The notes beneath the pieces are model-generated. The model was not told where the DNA came from. It saw nothing but the letters and a program-made list of their open reading frames with translations, and searched no databases. Below, piece after piece: positions 9,057-15,510 of a DNA stretch of 35,756 bases. Source of the stretch: CAZGOM01 sp964527265 (lineage in GTDB: Bacteria; Planctomycetota; Phycisphaerae; Phycisphaerales; Phycisphaeraceae); the NCBI GenBank assembly GCA_964527265.1, contig CAZGOM010000042.1, positions 1 through 35,756 on the forward strand, given 5' to 3'. Position 1 is the first letter of the stretch, and the number at the start of each line of letters is the position of its first letter. Position numbers and translations under genes: made by a program.

Positions 9057-9085
9057 ATACTAGAGTAATTAATAATAATTGTCAA
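9057..9085 (-). promoter_or_regulatory. Sigma-70-like promoter of the regulator gene, leaderless arrangement
   Basis: The minus strand has TTGACA (9085-9080), a 17-nt A/T-rich spacer and TAGTAT (9062-9057). The next six bases end directly at ATG 9050, so the predicted +1 is the A of the start codon. The spacer contains AATTA-N4-TAATT, an inverted repeat that could be an autoregulatory operator. Promoter match is strong; operator role is inference. Confidence 0.7.
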
Positions 9086-9235
9086 GAAGACTTCATTTGT
9101 TTCGTCCAATACGTCACTTCTCCGCTCTTAAAACCACGCGTAAAGCGCCGAGTCTCAACCATAAACCGTTCGCCACCCACCCTTTTGCATGCCCTCAGCA
9201 GCCCACTCATTAACCACACATCAAACCTAATCCCC

Positions 9236-9264
9236 TTGGCTCAGGAACAACCATTCGTTAGAGT
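9236..9264 (+). promoter_or_regulatory. Candidate promoter of the zinc-ribbon membrane protein gene
   Basis: TTGGCT (9236-9241) and TAGAGT (9259-9264) are separated by 17 bp, each matching the sigma-70 consensus at four of six positions, and point to the gene at 9359. The leader would be about 90 nt. Confidence 0.4.
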
Positions 9265-9358
9265 CTAAAATGGACAACCAACCCAATCTCCTCCACTCTC
9301 CATCTACCATTGCCAGTCAGCCCCTCTCTTGGCACCAAACCCACCGGTGAAATCTCCC

Positions 9359-10807
9359 ATGGCAGAAAAACTCCGTAAAAATGCGCTCTTCCGCTTCCGG
9401 TGCGCCCACTGCAATCTCCGCCTGAAAACGCAAACTTCCAATAAGGGCCGCATGCTCGTCTGCCCGCAGTGCAAGCACGCCATCACCGCAGAGCGTGCCC
9501 CCCAGGAACGGCCGCCTGAGGAATCCATCATCCAGCGACTCGACGCCACCGTCGACCAATGGGTCCGCACCACCTGCACCTGCGGCAAACTCATCAAAGC
9601 CCCCGCCGCCTTCGCCGGACGCACCGGCAACTGCCCCCAGTGCGGCAAAACCATCACCATGCCCGAACTGGGCGAAACCCTCTCCTCCTCCCTCGAAGTC
9701 TCCACCCTTGTGCAAGCCCCCTCTGAGGAAAGCCTCCTCATGGCCGTCGGGGACATGGATTCCAGCGATATCCCCGCCCCCACGGTTTCTGACAACGGCA
9801 TCACATACTCCCGCTTAACCCCACTCAAGCAAGAACCTCAGGAACAACAATTCGTCCGCGCTGCCTGCATCTGTGGCGCTGAAGTCCATGCAGGTATTGA
9901 AATGGCCGGCAAAACCGTCCACTGCCCCAAATGCAAAACCCTTCTCCGCCTGCCCAACAAACCCCTTGCCCGCCCCATCTTCGACTTCGACGACATGGCC
10001 AGCCAGGACATCAGCTTCGGCGGGGAGAGCCTCGTCTTCAAGCCTCACATGGTCTCCGGCGGCGAAAACCTCTTTGATCAGATCGATGCTTCCAAGGAAA
10101 TCGACGCCATCCCCGTCACCGAGGCCGAATGGAAAAGGGAAAAACAAACCCGCGCCATCAACATCCGCACCATCCGCGGCGCCAGTCCCCTGGAAACCCA
10201 AGCCCGCGTCCTCGCCCTGGCCGTTTCCGATGCTGCCGGATCCGTTAAGAAAACCCTCTGGGGCACTCCGATCGCCAGGCTTGCCGTTTCCAGCTGCTTC
10301 CTCGGAGGCGCTTTTATTCTGTTCGCTGTCCAGTATCAAAACTATTGGTCCGGCATAGACAACAGCCTCCCTTCCATGGCCGCCGTGCAGTCCGTACAGT
10401 TTTATGACACCGGCAGTGGCATCGTCTTTTCTGTCCCCAGTGACACGCTTCCGCCAACCATGGCGCCCTCCCAATCAGACAAACCCACCCAGGAGCCCGC
10501 AGGCTTCCGTGCCTATAGGTTCAGTTGCGACAACTGCTCCTCCGACCAGGAAATCTTCGTCGGCTTCATCGAGTCCATGACCCCCGCCGCCAAGAGCGGG
10601 TGGCAGCGCCGCATGGAAGTCACCGGCGATCCTCGCGTTACCCCGCTCATGGACCCTTCCGCCCCTCCCAGCGCCGGTCGGTTGGTCTCAAAACCCACAC
10701 CCATTCATTGGGTCGAAGCTTCTTCTCCCGAAGGTTCCGCCCTCATCCATACGGTTTTGAACACCAAATGCCCCAACAGCCAGTCTCCTCAATGGTGCGG
10801 CCAATAA
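9359..10807 (+). CDS. Membrane protein with three N-terminal zinc ribbons
   Basis: A 482-residue protein of unknown function. Three zinc-ribbon modules are visible: C15-x2-C18...C35-PQ-C38, C73-T-C75...C92-PQ-C95 and C170-I-C172...C188-PK-C191, joined by acidic and Ser/Pro-rich linkers. One hydrophobic helix at about residues 315-340 (LAVSSCFLGGAFILFAVQYQ) divides it into a long N-terminal part, probably cytoplasmic, and a shorter C-terminal part. The C-terminal part holds another CDNC pair and ends with C-x7-C (CPNSQSPQWC), possibly a fourth metal site. The frame is open to a TTG at 9329, but ATG 9359 is the more natural start since it places the first zinc ribbon 14 residues in. It ends at a bidirectional terminator. 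Multi-zinc-ribbon proteins with a single membrane helix are common in planctomycetes, but the role is not established. Confidence 0.82.
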   Translation: MAEKLRKNALFRFRCAHCNLRLKTQTSNKGRMLVCPQCKHAITAERAPQERPPEESIIQRLDATVDQWVRTTCTCGKLIKAPAAFAGRTGNCPQCGKTITMPELGETLSSSLEVSTLVQAPSEESLLMAVGDMDSSDIPAPTVSDNGITYSRLTPLKQEPQEQQFVRAACICGAEVHAGIEMAGKTVHCPKCKTLLRLPNKPLARPIFDFDDMASQDISFGGESLVFKPHMVSGGENLFDQIDASKEIDAIPVTEAEWKREKQTRAINIRTIRGASPLETQARVLALAVSDAAGSVKKTLWGTPIARLAVSSCFLGGAFILFAVQYQNYWSGIDNSLPSMAAVQSVQFYDTGSGIVFSVPSDTLPPTMAPSQSDKPTQEPAGFRAYRFSCDNCSSDQEIFVGFIESMTPAAKSGWQRRMEVTGDPRVTPLMDPSAPPSAGRLVSKPTPIHWVEASSPEGSALIHTVLNTKCPNSQSPQWCGQ

Positions 10808-10812
10808 AAGAA

Positions 10813-10844
10813 AAAGGATCATGCCATACTCAGCATGATCCTTT
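10813..10844. terminator. Bidirectional terminator between convergent genes
   Basis: A perfect 12-bp stem AAAGGATCATGC / GCATGATCCTTT with an 8-nt loop lies between the stop of the zinc-ribbon gene and the stop of the pseudopilin gene. The A-run on its left becomes a U-run on the minus-strand transcript, so it best terminates the pseudopilin mRNA. Confidence 0.85.
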
Positions 10845-10868
10845 GTGTATCGATTCTGTCAGGTTGTT

Positions 10869-11888
10869 TTAGTTATTGCCGCGGTTGCCGGTTTGTCCGC
10901 CACCAACCCCGCCGCCGACACCGTTGTTTCCATTGCCATTGTTGCCATTGTTGCCGTTATTGCCGTTGTTGCCATTGTTGCCATTGTTGCCATTGTTACC
11001 GTTATTGCCGCTGGAACCTGTACCGCTCGAACCGGTCCCGCTGGAGCCCGTGCCGCTGGAACCCGTGCCGCTAGAACCCGTACCGCTGGAGCCCGTGCCG
11101 CTAGAACCCGTCCCGCTGGAGCCCGTCCCGCTAGAACCCGTACCGCTAGAACCGGTCCCGCTGGAGCCCGTGCCACTAGAACCCGTCCCTGTGTTCTGCG
11201 TAGGATCAAACGCCGCCACCTTCAACGCATCTTGCGAATCCGCATGCCCGTCCAGGTAAATCACGTTCGCCTTGGCCACCCGGTGCCGCTTCACGATGCT
11301 TCCCAGGATGTAATCATCCACCGTGAGATAAGTTCCTGCGATATTCCGCCCAGTCGTTCCCGCGCCATCCGCTCCAGACATTGAACCGTCATACAAGAAC
11401 GCCACCCCTGCCGGGTTGGGAATCTTCGCGTATGAAGGCCTGTTAAGCACCAGGAGCAGGTTATAGCCGTAGCTGCAGCTCCAGTCCTCGCTCACACCCT
11501 TTTCCGTGGTCACCGGCGTTGTCCCAGGCTTCTCATCACTCGGGCAGCGCCAGATCCTCTTGTCTGTAAACAGCCCCCAGCCCGATTCGGTCGCGGGCCG
11601 CCTCACCACCGTCACGTCATAAGTGCCGCTGCTTCCATAAGACACGCCCAGCGAAAGCGGAGGAAAGTCCCCCAGTGCGCTGTATTTCGCCGGGTTCGCC
11701 TGGATGTAGTTGATCGACACAAGATGAATCTGCTTGAGCTGATTGAGGCAAACCACCCGCTTAGCGGCCTCGCGCGCATTGCTCAGCCCTGGCAAAGCCA
11801 GACCAATCAGGATTGCAATGATCGCAATCGCCACAAGCAATTCAATAAGAGAAAATCCCCGAGACCGATAGGACTGGCGAATAGCCAT
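10869..11888 (-). CDS. Type II pseudopilin-like protein with low-complexity Gly/Ser/Asn tail
   Basis: A 339-residue protein. The N-terminus RGFSLIELLVAIAIIAIL is a class III (prepilin) signal: cleavage is expected between Gly and Phe, leaving the Glu5-containing hydrophobic helix used in pilus or pseudopilus assembly. The globular domain carries WRCPSDEKPG and ends with KRHRVAKANVIYLDGHAD, the H-x-DGH signature of planctomycete prepilin-like proteins (DUF1559/H-X9-DG type; here ten residues separate H and DG). The tail of more than 100 residues after that is 12 copies of GTGSS, then about 9 GNN units, then a Gly-rich end. GGAGGG precedes the ATG at 11888. Planctomycetes encode many such proteins, probably secretion or surface associated. 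The tail has no equivalent in ordinary members as far as I know and could be surface exposed. Confidence 0.88.
   Translation of the reverse strand: MAIRQSYRSRGFSLIELLVAIAIIAILIGLALPGLSNAREAAKRVVCLNQLKQIHLVSINYIQANPAKYSALGDFPPLSLGVSYGSSGTYDVTVVRRPATESGWGLFTDKRIWRCPSDEKPGTTPVTTEKGVSEDWSCSYGYNLLLVLNRPSYAKIPNPAGVAFLYDGSMSGADGAGTTGRNIAGTYLTVDDYILGSIVKRHRVAKANVIYLDGHADSQDALKVAAFDPTQNTGTGSSGTGSSGTGSSGTGSSGTGSSGTGSSGTGSSGTGSSGTGSSGTGSSGTGSSGTGSSGNNGNNGNNGNNGNNGNNGNNGNNGNGNNGVGGGVGGGQTGNRGNN
10920..11007 (-). repeat. 9-nt tandem repeat coding (GNN)n
   Basis: On the + strand the unit is GTTGCCATT or near variants, repeated about nine times inside the pseudopilin gene and encoding Gly-Asn-Asn. Copies differ mostly at third codon positions, so the array is not newly expanded. 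Confidence 0.85.
11008..11187 (-). repeat. 12 x 15-nt tandem repeat coding (GTGSS)12
   Basis: Twelve consecutive 15-nt units of the form CCGCTGGAACCCGTG (+ strand) encode GTGSS. Variation is nearly all synonymous, which indicates selection to keep the peptide repeat rather than recent slippage. Copy number may vary between strains. Confidence 0.92.
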
Positions 11889-12114
11889 AAAACCCTCCAG
11901 ATAGTCAGCTTTCCGGCGTCGGACGTGGACGCCATGATGAAATTTATCTTACGCCACTCTGTCGGCAATGCAAAGTGAATTCCGATGGGTCTCAAGGAAA
12001 AGGCATGCGAAAAAAATACCTCCCAATCAAAAGCCTTCGCAATCTTTGTCTTCATCTTCATCCCATGCTCTACTATTTACCCACTGCCCCCTCATTCTCT
12101 CAGGAGACACATCC

Positions 12115-12915
12115 ATGCCCGGATTAAAACTCACCGATGCACAAATCCGTTCCTTCAATCAGGACGGTTATCTCATCATCCCCAACCTTTTAAACGCCCA
12201 GCAGGTCGACGTTCTCTTCACCCTCGCCAAGTCCGACCGTGAAATGGACAAGGCCGGCGGAGCTCGCGATGCCCAGGGCGGCATCAGCCGTCTCCGCCTC
12301 CGCAACGACCTCCCCGACGATATCTACAGCGCCATCGCCCGCTCTGAATCCGTCGTCGAACCCATGGAGCAACTCTTAGGCGACGAGGTCTACCACTTCC
12401 ACCACAAAATGATGCTCAAGGAACCCAAGGTCGGCGGCGCCTGGGAATGGCACCAGGACTACGGCTATTGGTATCAGAACAACCACTGCCTCTATCCCGA
12501 CATGGGCAGCTGCATGATCGCCGTCGACCGGGCCACCAAGGCCAACGGCTGCCTCCAGGTCTTAAAAGGCTCCCACCTCTGCGGCCGAATCGACCACGGC
12601 ATGACCGGTCAGCAAACCGGCGCCAACATGGATCGCGTCAACGAACTCATGAAACGACTCGAACTCGTCTACGTCGAGCTCAACCCCGGCGATGCCTGCT
12701 TCTTCCACGCCAACCTCCTCCACCGCTCCGACCAGAACAAAAGCGACCACGCACGCTGGTCCCTCATCTGCTGCTACAACACCAAGCACAACAACCCCTA
12801 CAAGCACAACCCGCACGGCCACCCTTCCTACAGCTATCTTGAGCGCTGGCCCGACGCCAAAATCCTCGAAACCGGCAATCGCCAGCTTGCCGAGCTCAAA
12901 ACCACCGCCCAGTAA
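12115..12915 (+). CDS. Phytanoyl-CoA dioxygenase (PhyH) family protein
   Basis: A 266-residue Fe(II)/2-oxoglutarate oxygenase. The family ligand set is visible: H113-Q-D115 (WEWHQDYGYW) and the distal histidine in FFHANLLHRSDQN (H203), with R214 as the probable 2-oxoglutarate contact. The N-terminus LTDAQIRSFNQDGYLIIPNL is the usual PhyH opening and KANGCLQVLKGSH is the conserved strand before the distal ligand. The frame is open upstream to 11968, but AGGAG nine bases before ATG 12115 and the domain start decide for 12115. Substrate is unknown; family members hydroxylate varied small molecules. A second, only distantly similar PhyH protein lies at 34440-35297. It is monocistronic and ends at the terminator 12942-12965. 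Confidence 0.9.
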   Translation: MPGLKLTDAQIRSFNQDGYLIIPNLLNAQQVDVLFTLAKSDREMDKAGGARDAQGGISRLRLRNDLPDDIYSAIARSESVVEPMEQLLGDEVYHFHHKMMLKEPKVGGAWEWHQDYGYWYQNNHCLYPDMGSCMIAVDRATKANGCLQVLKGSHLCGRIDHGMTGQQTGANMDRVNELMKRLELVYVELNPGDACFFHANLLHRSDQNKSDHARWSLICCYNTKHNNPYKHNPHGHPSYSYLERWPDAKILETGNRQLAELKTTAQ

Positions 12916-12941
12916 CCGCATAACACGGCATGCACCAAAAA

Positions 12942-12965
12942 AAGGCCCTCCCAAAGGAGGGCCTT
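12942..12965. terminator. Bidirectional terminator
   Basis: AAGGCCCTCC / GGAGGGCCTT, a perfect 10-bp stem with loop CAAA, lies between the convergent PhyH gene and the DUF3352-like gene. The seven-base A-run on the left gives a U-run on the minus-strand transcript. Confidence 0.88.
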
Positions 12966-13002
12966 GCTCATTCTGATTCTCTTTCACTTGTCCCCTTACC
13001 CA

Positions 13003-14796
13003 TCACGGCTTAATCGCCACCCCAGACATAAACAACACCGTATCCAGCCTCAACGCCAGAAACTCCGCACCCGGGAATGGCGTCTTCCCCGCCATCGTCC
13101 ATCCCGACGCATCCGCCCATGTCACATACACCGCCCGGCCCAGATGCCCGTCAAAATCCTTCAGGCGCGGCACAACGCCCTGCGGCGTCGCCGCCTCTTT
13201 GATATCCATTGACCCCAGCACCAGCCGCGAAAGCGACAACAGCACTGGATAAGCGTCTGGAGCCGTCGATTCCAGATCGTAATACTTTAAACCATTGATC
13301 CCCCGGATCCCCGTCTTGGTGATCATCGCGTTCAAGTCCACATTGTCCACCATCGACGGACGGTTCCGGCTCACCTGTTCCGCAGCCGCCACCGCGTTCT
13401 GTGGAAACATCGCCGCGTACAGGTTCCCATCCGCCACCACCCACGAAGGCGACACGCCCGGCGTCGCCAATGTGTGGACCTCAAATGGGCCCACGCGATG
13501 GGTGATCAACTTCACATCCGTTTTTCCCCGCGTCCATGCGTTGTACGCCGCTGTCCCCTTGCCGATCAGCTTCACCAGCGACGCTTCCACCTGCCCCGGA
13601 TCTGCAGGCCGCGCCACCATCACCCAACTCAGCGGGCCCCGTCCCGTCGTCGCCGGGTCGCTGTAGAAGGCCCAGTGGTCCCCGATCACCTCCAGCAGTT
13701 CCGTCCTCAGGTTCACTTCCGGCGCAAACACCGGCGCGGCCAAAAAGGCCTCAAACGCCTTCGCCCGCTCCGGCGACACATCCTTCACCGCCTGCGTCAA
13801 CTGGCTGATCAGCTTTGCCACATCAAAACGCGCCACCACCGCCACATCCGGCGTCTTGGGCACCGCCCGCATGAAATTCAAATTAATCGGTCCCGAATCA
13901 ATCAGCGCCACCACGCCCCGGCGCGGAAGCGGCGCGCTCAGATACGCCCGCACGCCCCAATCCTTCCCCTCAAATCCCCCCGTTGCTCCAAAATACGGCG
14001 CGCCCGTCAAGCCCAGCCCATCACGCACCGCTCGAAAACGCGCCAGCCGCAGCGCTTCAGGGCTCTCCGGCGCCTTTTCCTTGGCCGTATCCGAAAGACG
14101 CTTCTCCGTGTGCGTCAAAATCGACTCAAGCTGCACGAAAAGCGCTGCTTTCGGGTTCACTTGCAAACGTGACATCGCCTGTTTGAACGCATTGTTGTTC
14201 CCCAGCGCGTCCACCCGCACCCCTTTTTCATCCACTGGACCCGCAATCGCAAGCTCATCGGCCTTGTATCCCGAAAGCAAACCCACATACGACTTGTGCG
14301 TCACCACACGCAAATGCCCTTTAAGCTCTTTGCTTGAGTCCAAAAATCCCTGCAGCCGCGCCTTCAGCCCCTGCGCATCCTCTCCTGCATCGGACAAAAA
14401 CAGCACTTTGGGCTTCAACTCACCCGCCGCGCCCTCCACCACCCCCGATACCACCATCGCAGAAGGATATTCCCACAGCGCCGACATCATCGCCGCCGAA
14501 ACCTGCGCACCAGCCATCTCGTCGGCCGCATCGCGTTCGCCCGTCAGGCTCTGCGGAATCTTCCCTGCCACCTGCGGCAAATATTCATTCACCAGCCGCC
14601 CGAAATCCGAAGCCTCCAGCACCGCCTTAAAGTGCGTGTCATTAAACTCCGCACCCATCGACCTGATCCCCGCCCAACCCACATATATGCAGGCATCCGC
14701 CGGCACACGGTCCGCCAATGGCTGCGCCTGCGCAACCAAGGGGGAAAGAGCCAAGGCACCTAGGATCAAACCCGCCTGGATCATTCGTTTAAGCAT
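13003..14796 (-). CDS. Secreted DUF3352-like protein of unknown function
   Basis: A 597-residue protein with a clear Sec signal peptide (LKRMIQAGLILGALALSPLV...AQA). After it comes LADRVPADACIYVGWAG, the typical opening of planctomycete DUF3352-like proteins, in which a module of about 200 residues that reports Val-Tyr-Val-type strands is repeated. Related-looking blocks occur later (TPDVAVVARFDVAKLISQLT; PSWVVADGNLYAAMFPQNAV), consistent with two to three copies of the same fold. No catalytic motif is visible. GGGAG precedes ATG 14796. It stands alone, convergent with the PhyH gene and divergent from cbiX. The assignment to DUF3352 rests on my recognition of the opening and of the module pattern and is moderate. 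Confidence 0.75.
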   Translation of the reverse strand: MLKRMIQAGLILGALALSPLVAQAQPLADRVPADACIYVGWAGIRSMGAEFNDTHFKAVLEASDFGRLVNEYLPQVAGKIPQSLTGERDAADEMAGAQVSAAMMSALWEYPSAMVVSGVVEGAAGELKPKVLFLSDAGEDAQGLKARLQGFLDSSKELKGHLRVVTHKSYVGLLSGYKADELAIAGPVDEKGVRVDALGNNNAFKQAMSRLQVNPKAALFVQLESILTHTEKRLSDTAKEKAPESPEALRLARFRAVRDGLGLTGAPYFGATGGFEGKDWGVRAYLSAPLPRRGVVALIDSGPINLNFMRAVPKTPDVAVVARFDVAKLISQLTQAVKDVSPERAKAFEAFLAAPVFAPEVNLRTELLEVIGDHWAFYSDPATTGRGPLSWVMVARPADPGQVEASLVKLIGKGTAAYNAWTRGKTDVKLITHRVGPFEVHTLATPGVSPSWVVADGNLYAAMFPQNAVAAAEQVSRNRPSMVDNVDLNAMITKTGIRGINGLKYYDLESTAPDAYPVLLSLSRLVLGSMDIKEAATPQGVVPRLKDFDGHLGRAVYVTWADASGWTMAGKTPFPGAEFLALRLDTVLFMSGVAIKP

Positions 14797-14827
14797 TCGT
14801 TACTCCCGGGTTGAAAGAGATGCCCCA

Positions 14828-14878
14828 CTCTGGCCCCCTCTCCCTCGTGTGGCAAGAGGGGTGGGGTGAGGGTGTTCT
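14828..14878. repeat. REP-like hairpin element, copy A
   Basis: The stretch begins CTCTGGCCCC and contains the stem CCCCTCT / AGAGGGG with a 14-nt loop, then a GGGGTGAGGGTGTTCT tail. It resembles copy B at 17850-17893 in order and spacing and recalls the widespread CCCTCTCC...GAGAGGG(T)GGGGTGAGGG elements of many bacteria. It sits between divergent genes. Confidence 0.6.
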
Positions 14879-14940
14879 TTCCGGCTTCCCTCGACTTTCA
14901 ACCCGCCTCATCATAAACGAACAATCGCCGCGCGGCCTAC

Positions 14941-14953
14941 TACAATAAAGCCA
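14941..14953 (+). promoter_or_regulatory. -10 box of the cbiX-like gene, possible leaderless start
   Basis: TACAAT (five of six consensus matches) is followed by six bases and then ATG 14953, so the predicted +1 falls on the start codon. The -35 region (CGAACA, 17 bp upstream) is weak. There is no Shine-Dalgarno sequence before this ATG, which fits a leaderless mRNA. Confidence 0.5.
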
Positions 14954-15456
14954 TGTCCCAACCCCCCACATCCCTTCCTTACGACCGCAACACGGGCATC
15001 ATCCTCGTCGACCACGGCTCACGCCGGGCAGAATCCAACGACCTGCTCATTCACGTCGCCAACCTCTACCGCGCCTTCACCCGTCAGGATAAACCCCAGG
15101 ATTCCTGGCCCGTCGTCGAACCCGCCCACATGGAGCTCGCAGAGCCCTCCATCGCCGCCGCCTTCGATAAATGCGTCGCCCAGGGCGCCAAAACCATCGT
15201 CGTCATGCCTTACTTCCTCTCCCCCGGCAAACACTGGTTCAAAGACATCCCCGACCTCACCGCCACAGCCGCACAAAAACACTCAGGCGTCTCCTTCCTC
15301 GTCGCCGCGCCCCTGGGCCTCCACCCCCTCATGGCTCAGATCATCGACGGACGCGTCACCCACTGCGTCAATCACACCCAGGGCAACGCCCCCGAATGCG
15401 ATGCCTGCCAGGGCACCAACCGCTGCCAGATGCGCCAAACCTCTCCCCCTCAATGA
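14953..15456 (+). CDS. CbiX/SirB-like sirohydrochlorin chelatase
   Basis: A 167-residue single-domain class II chelatase of the small CbiX type, which inserts Co or Fe into sirohydrochlorin in cobalamin or siroheme synthesis. Seen: GIILVDHGSR with metal-binding H21, PAHMELAEPSI, and VVMPYFLSPGKHWFKDIP with the second active-site H94. The C-terminal extension is cysteine rich (C138, C149, C152, C158, with H137 and H141), like metal or Fe-S binding tails known in some CbiX proteins. No other cobalamin or siroheme gene is in the window, so the metal cannot be decided. The TGA overlaps a possible ATG of the next gene (ATGA at 15453), which hints at co-transcription with it. Confidence 0.88.
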   Translation: MSQPPTSLPYDRNTGIILVDHGSRRAESNDLLIHVANLYRAFTRQDKPQDSWPVVEPAHMELAEPSIAAAFDKCVAQGAKTIVVMPYFLSPGKHWFKDIPDLTATAAQKHSGVSFLVAAPLGLHPLMAQIIDGRVTHCVNHTQGNAPECDACQGTNRCQMRQTSPPQ

Positions 15457-15479
15457 TTGCTCAATCCTTCCTCCCTCTG

Positions 15480-15510
15480 CCAAGACCCAGAACCCAAGAC
15501 CCAATGACCC
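15480..15510. repeat. Heptad-type intergenic repeat, copy a
   Basis: The stretch CAAGACCCAGAACCCAAGAC and flanks is built of about 7-nt ACCCAAG/ACCCAGA units. The same core of about 23 bp appears in inverse orientation at 20446-20474 and partly at 30771-30802. It lies between the cbiX stop and the ArnT-like start. Confidence 0.6.

Larger units (their letters stand above)
9051..9358. other. Divergent intergenic region
   Basis: This 308-bp gap separates the leftward regulator from the rightward zinc-ribbon gene. It holds the promoter of the regulator at its left end and a candidate promoter for the zinc-ribbon gene at 9236-9264. I see no RNA gene, repeat or credible small coding sequence in the middle 150 bp. 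Confidence 0.6.

Noticed and set aside
10920..11187. Tandem repeats considered as a CRISPR or VNTR array
   Set aside because: Units are 9 and 15 nt, contiguous and in frame in a pilin gene, with no spacers.
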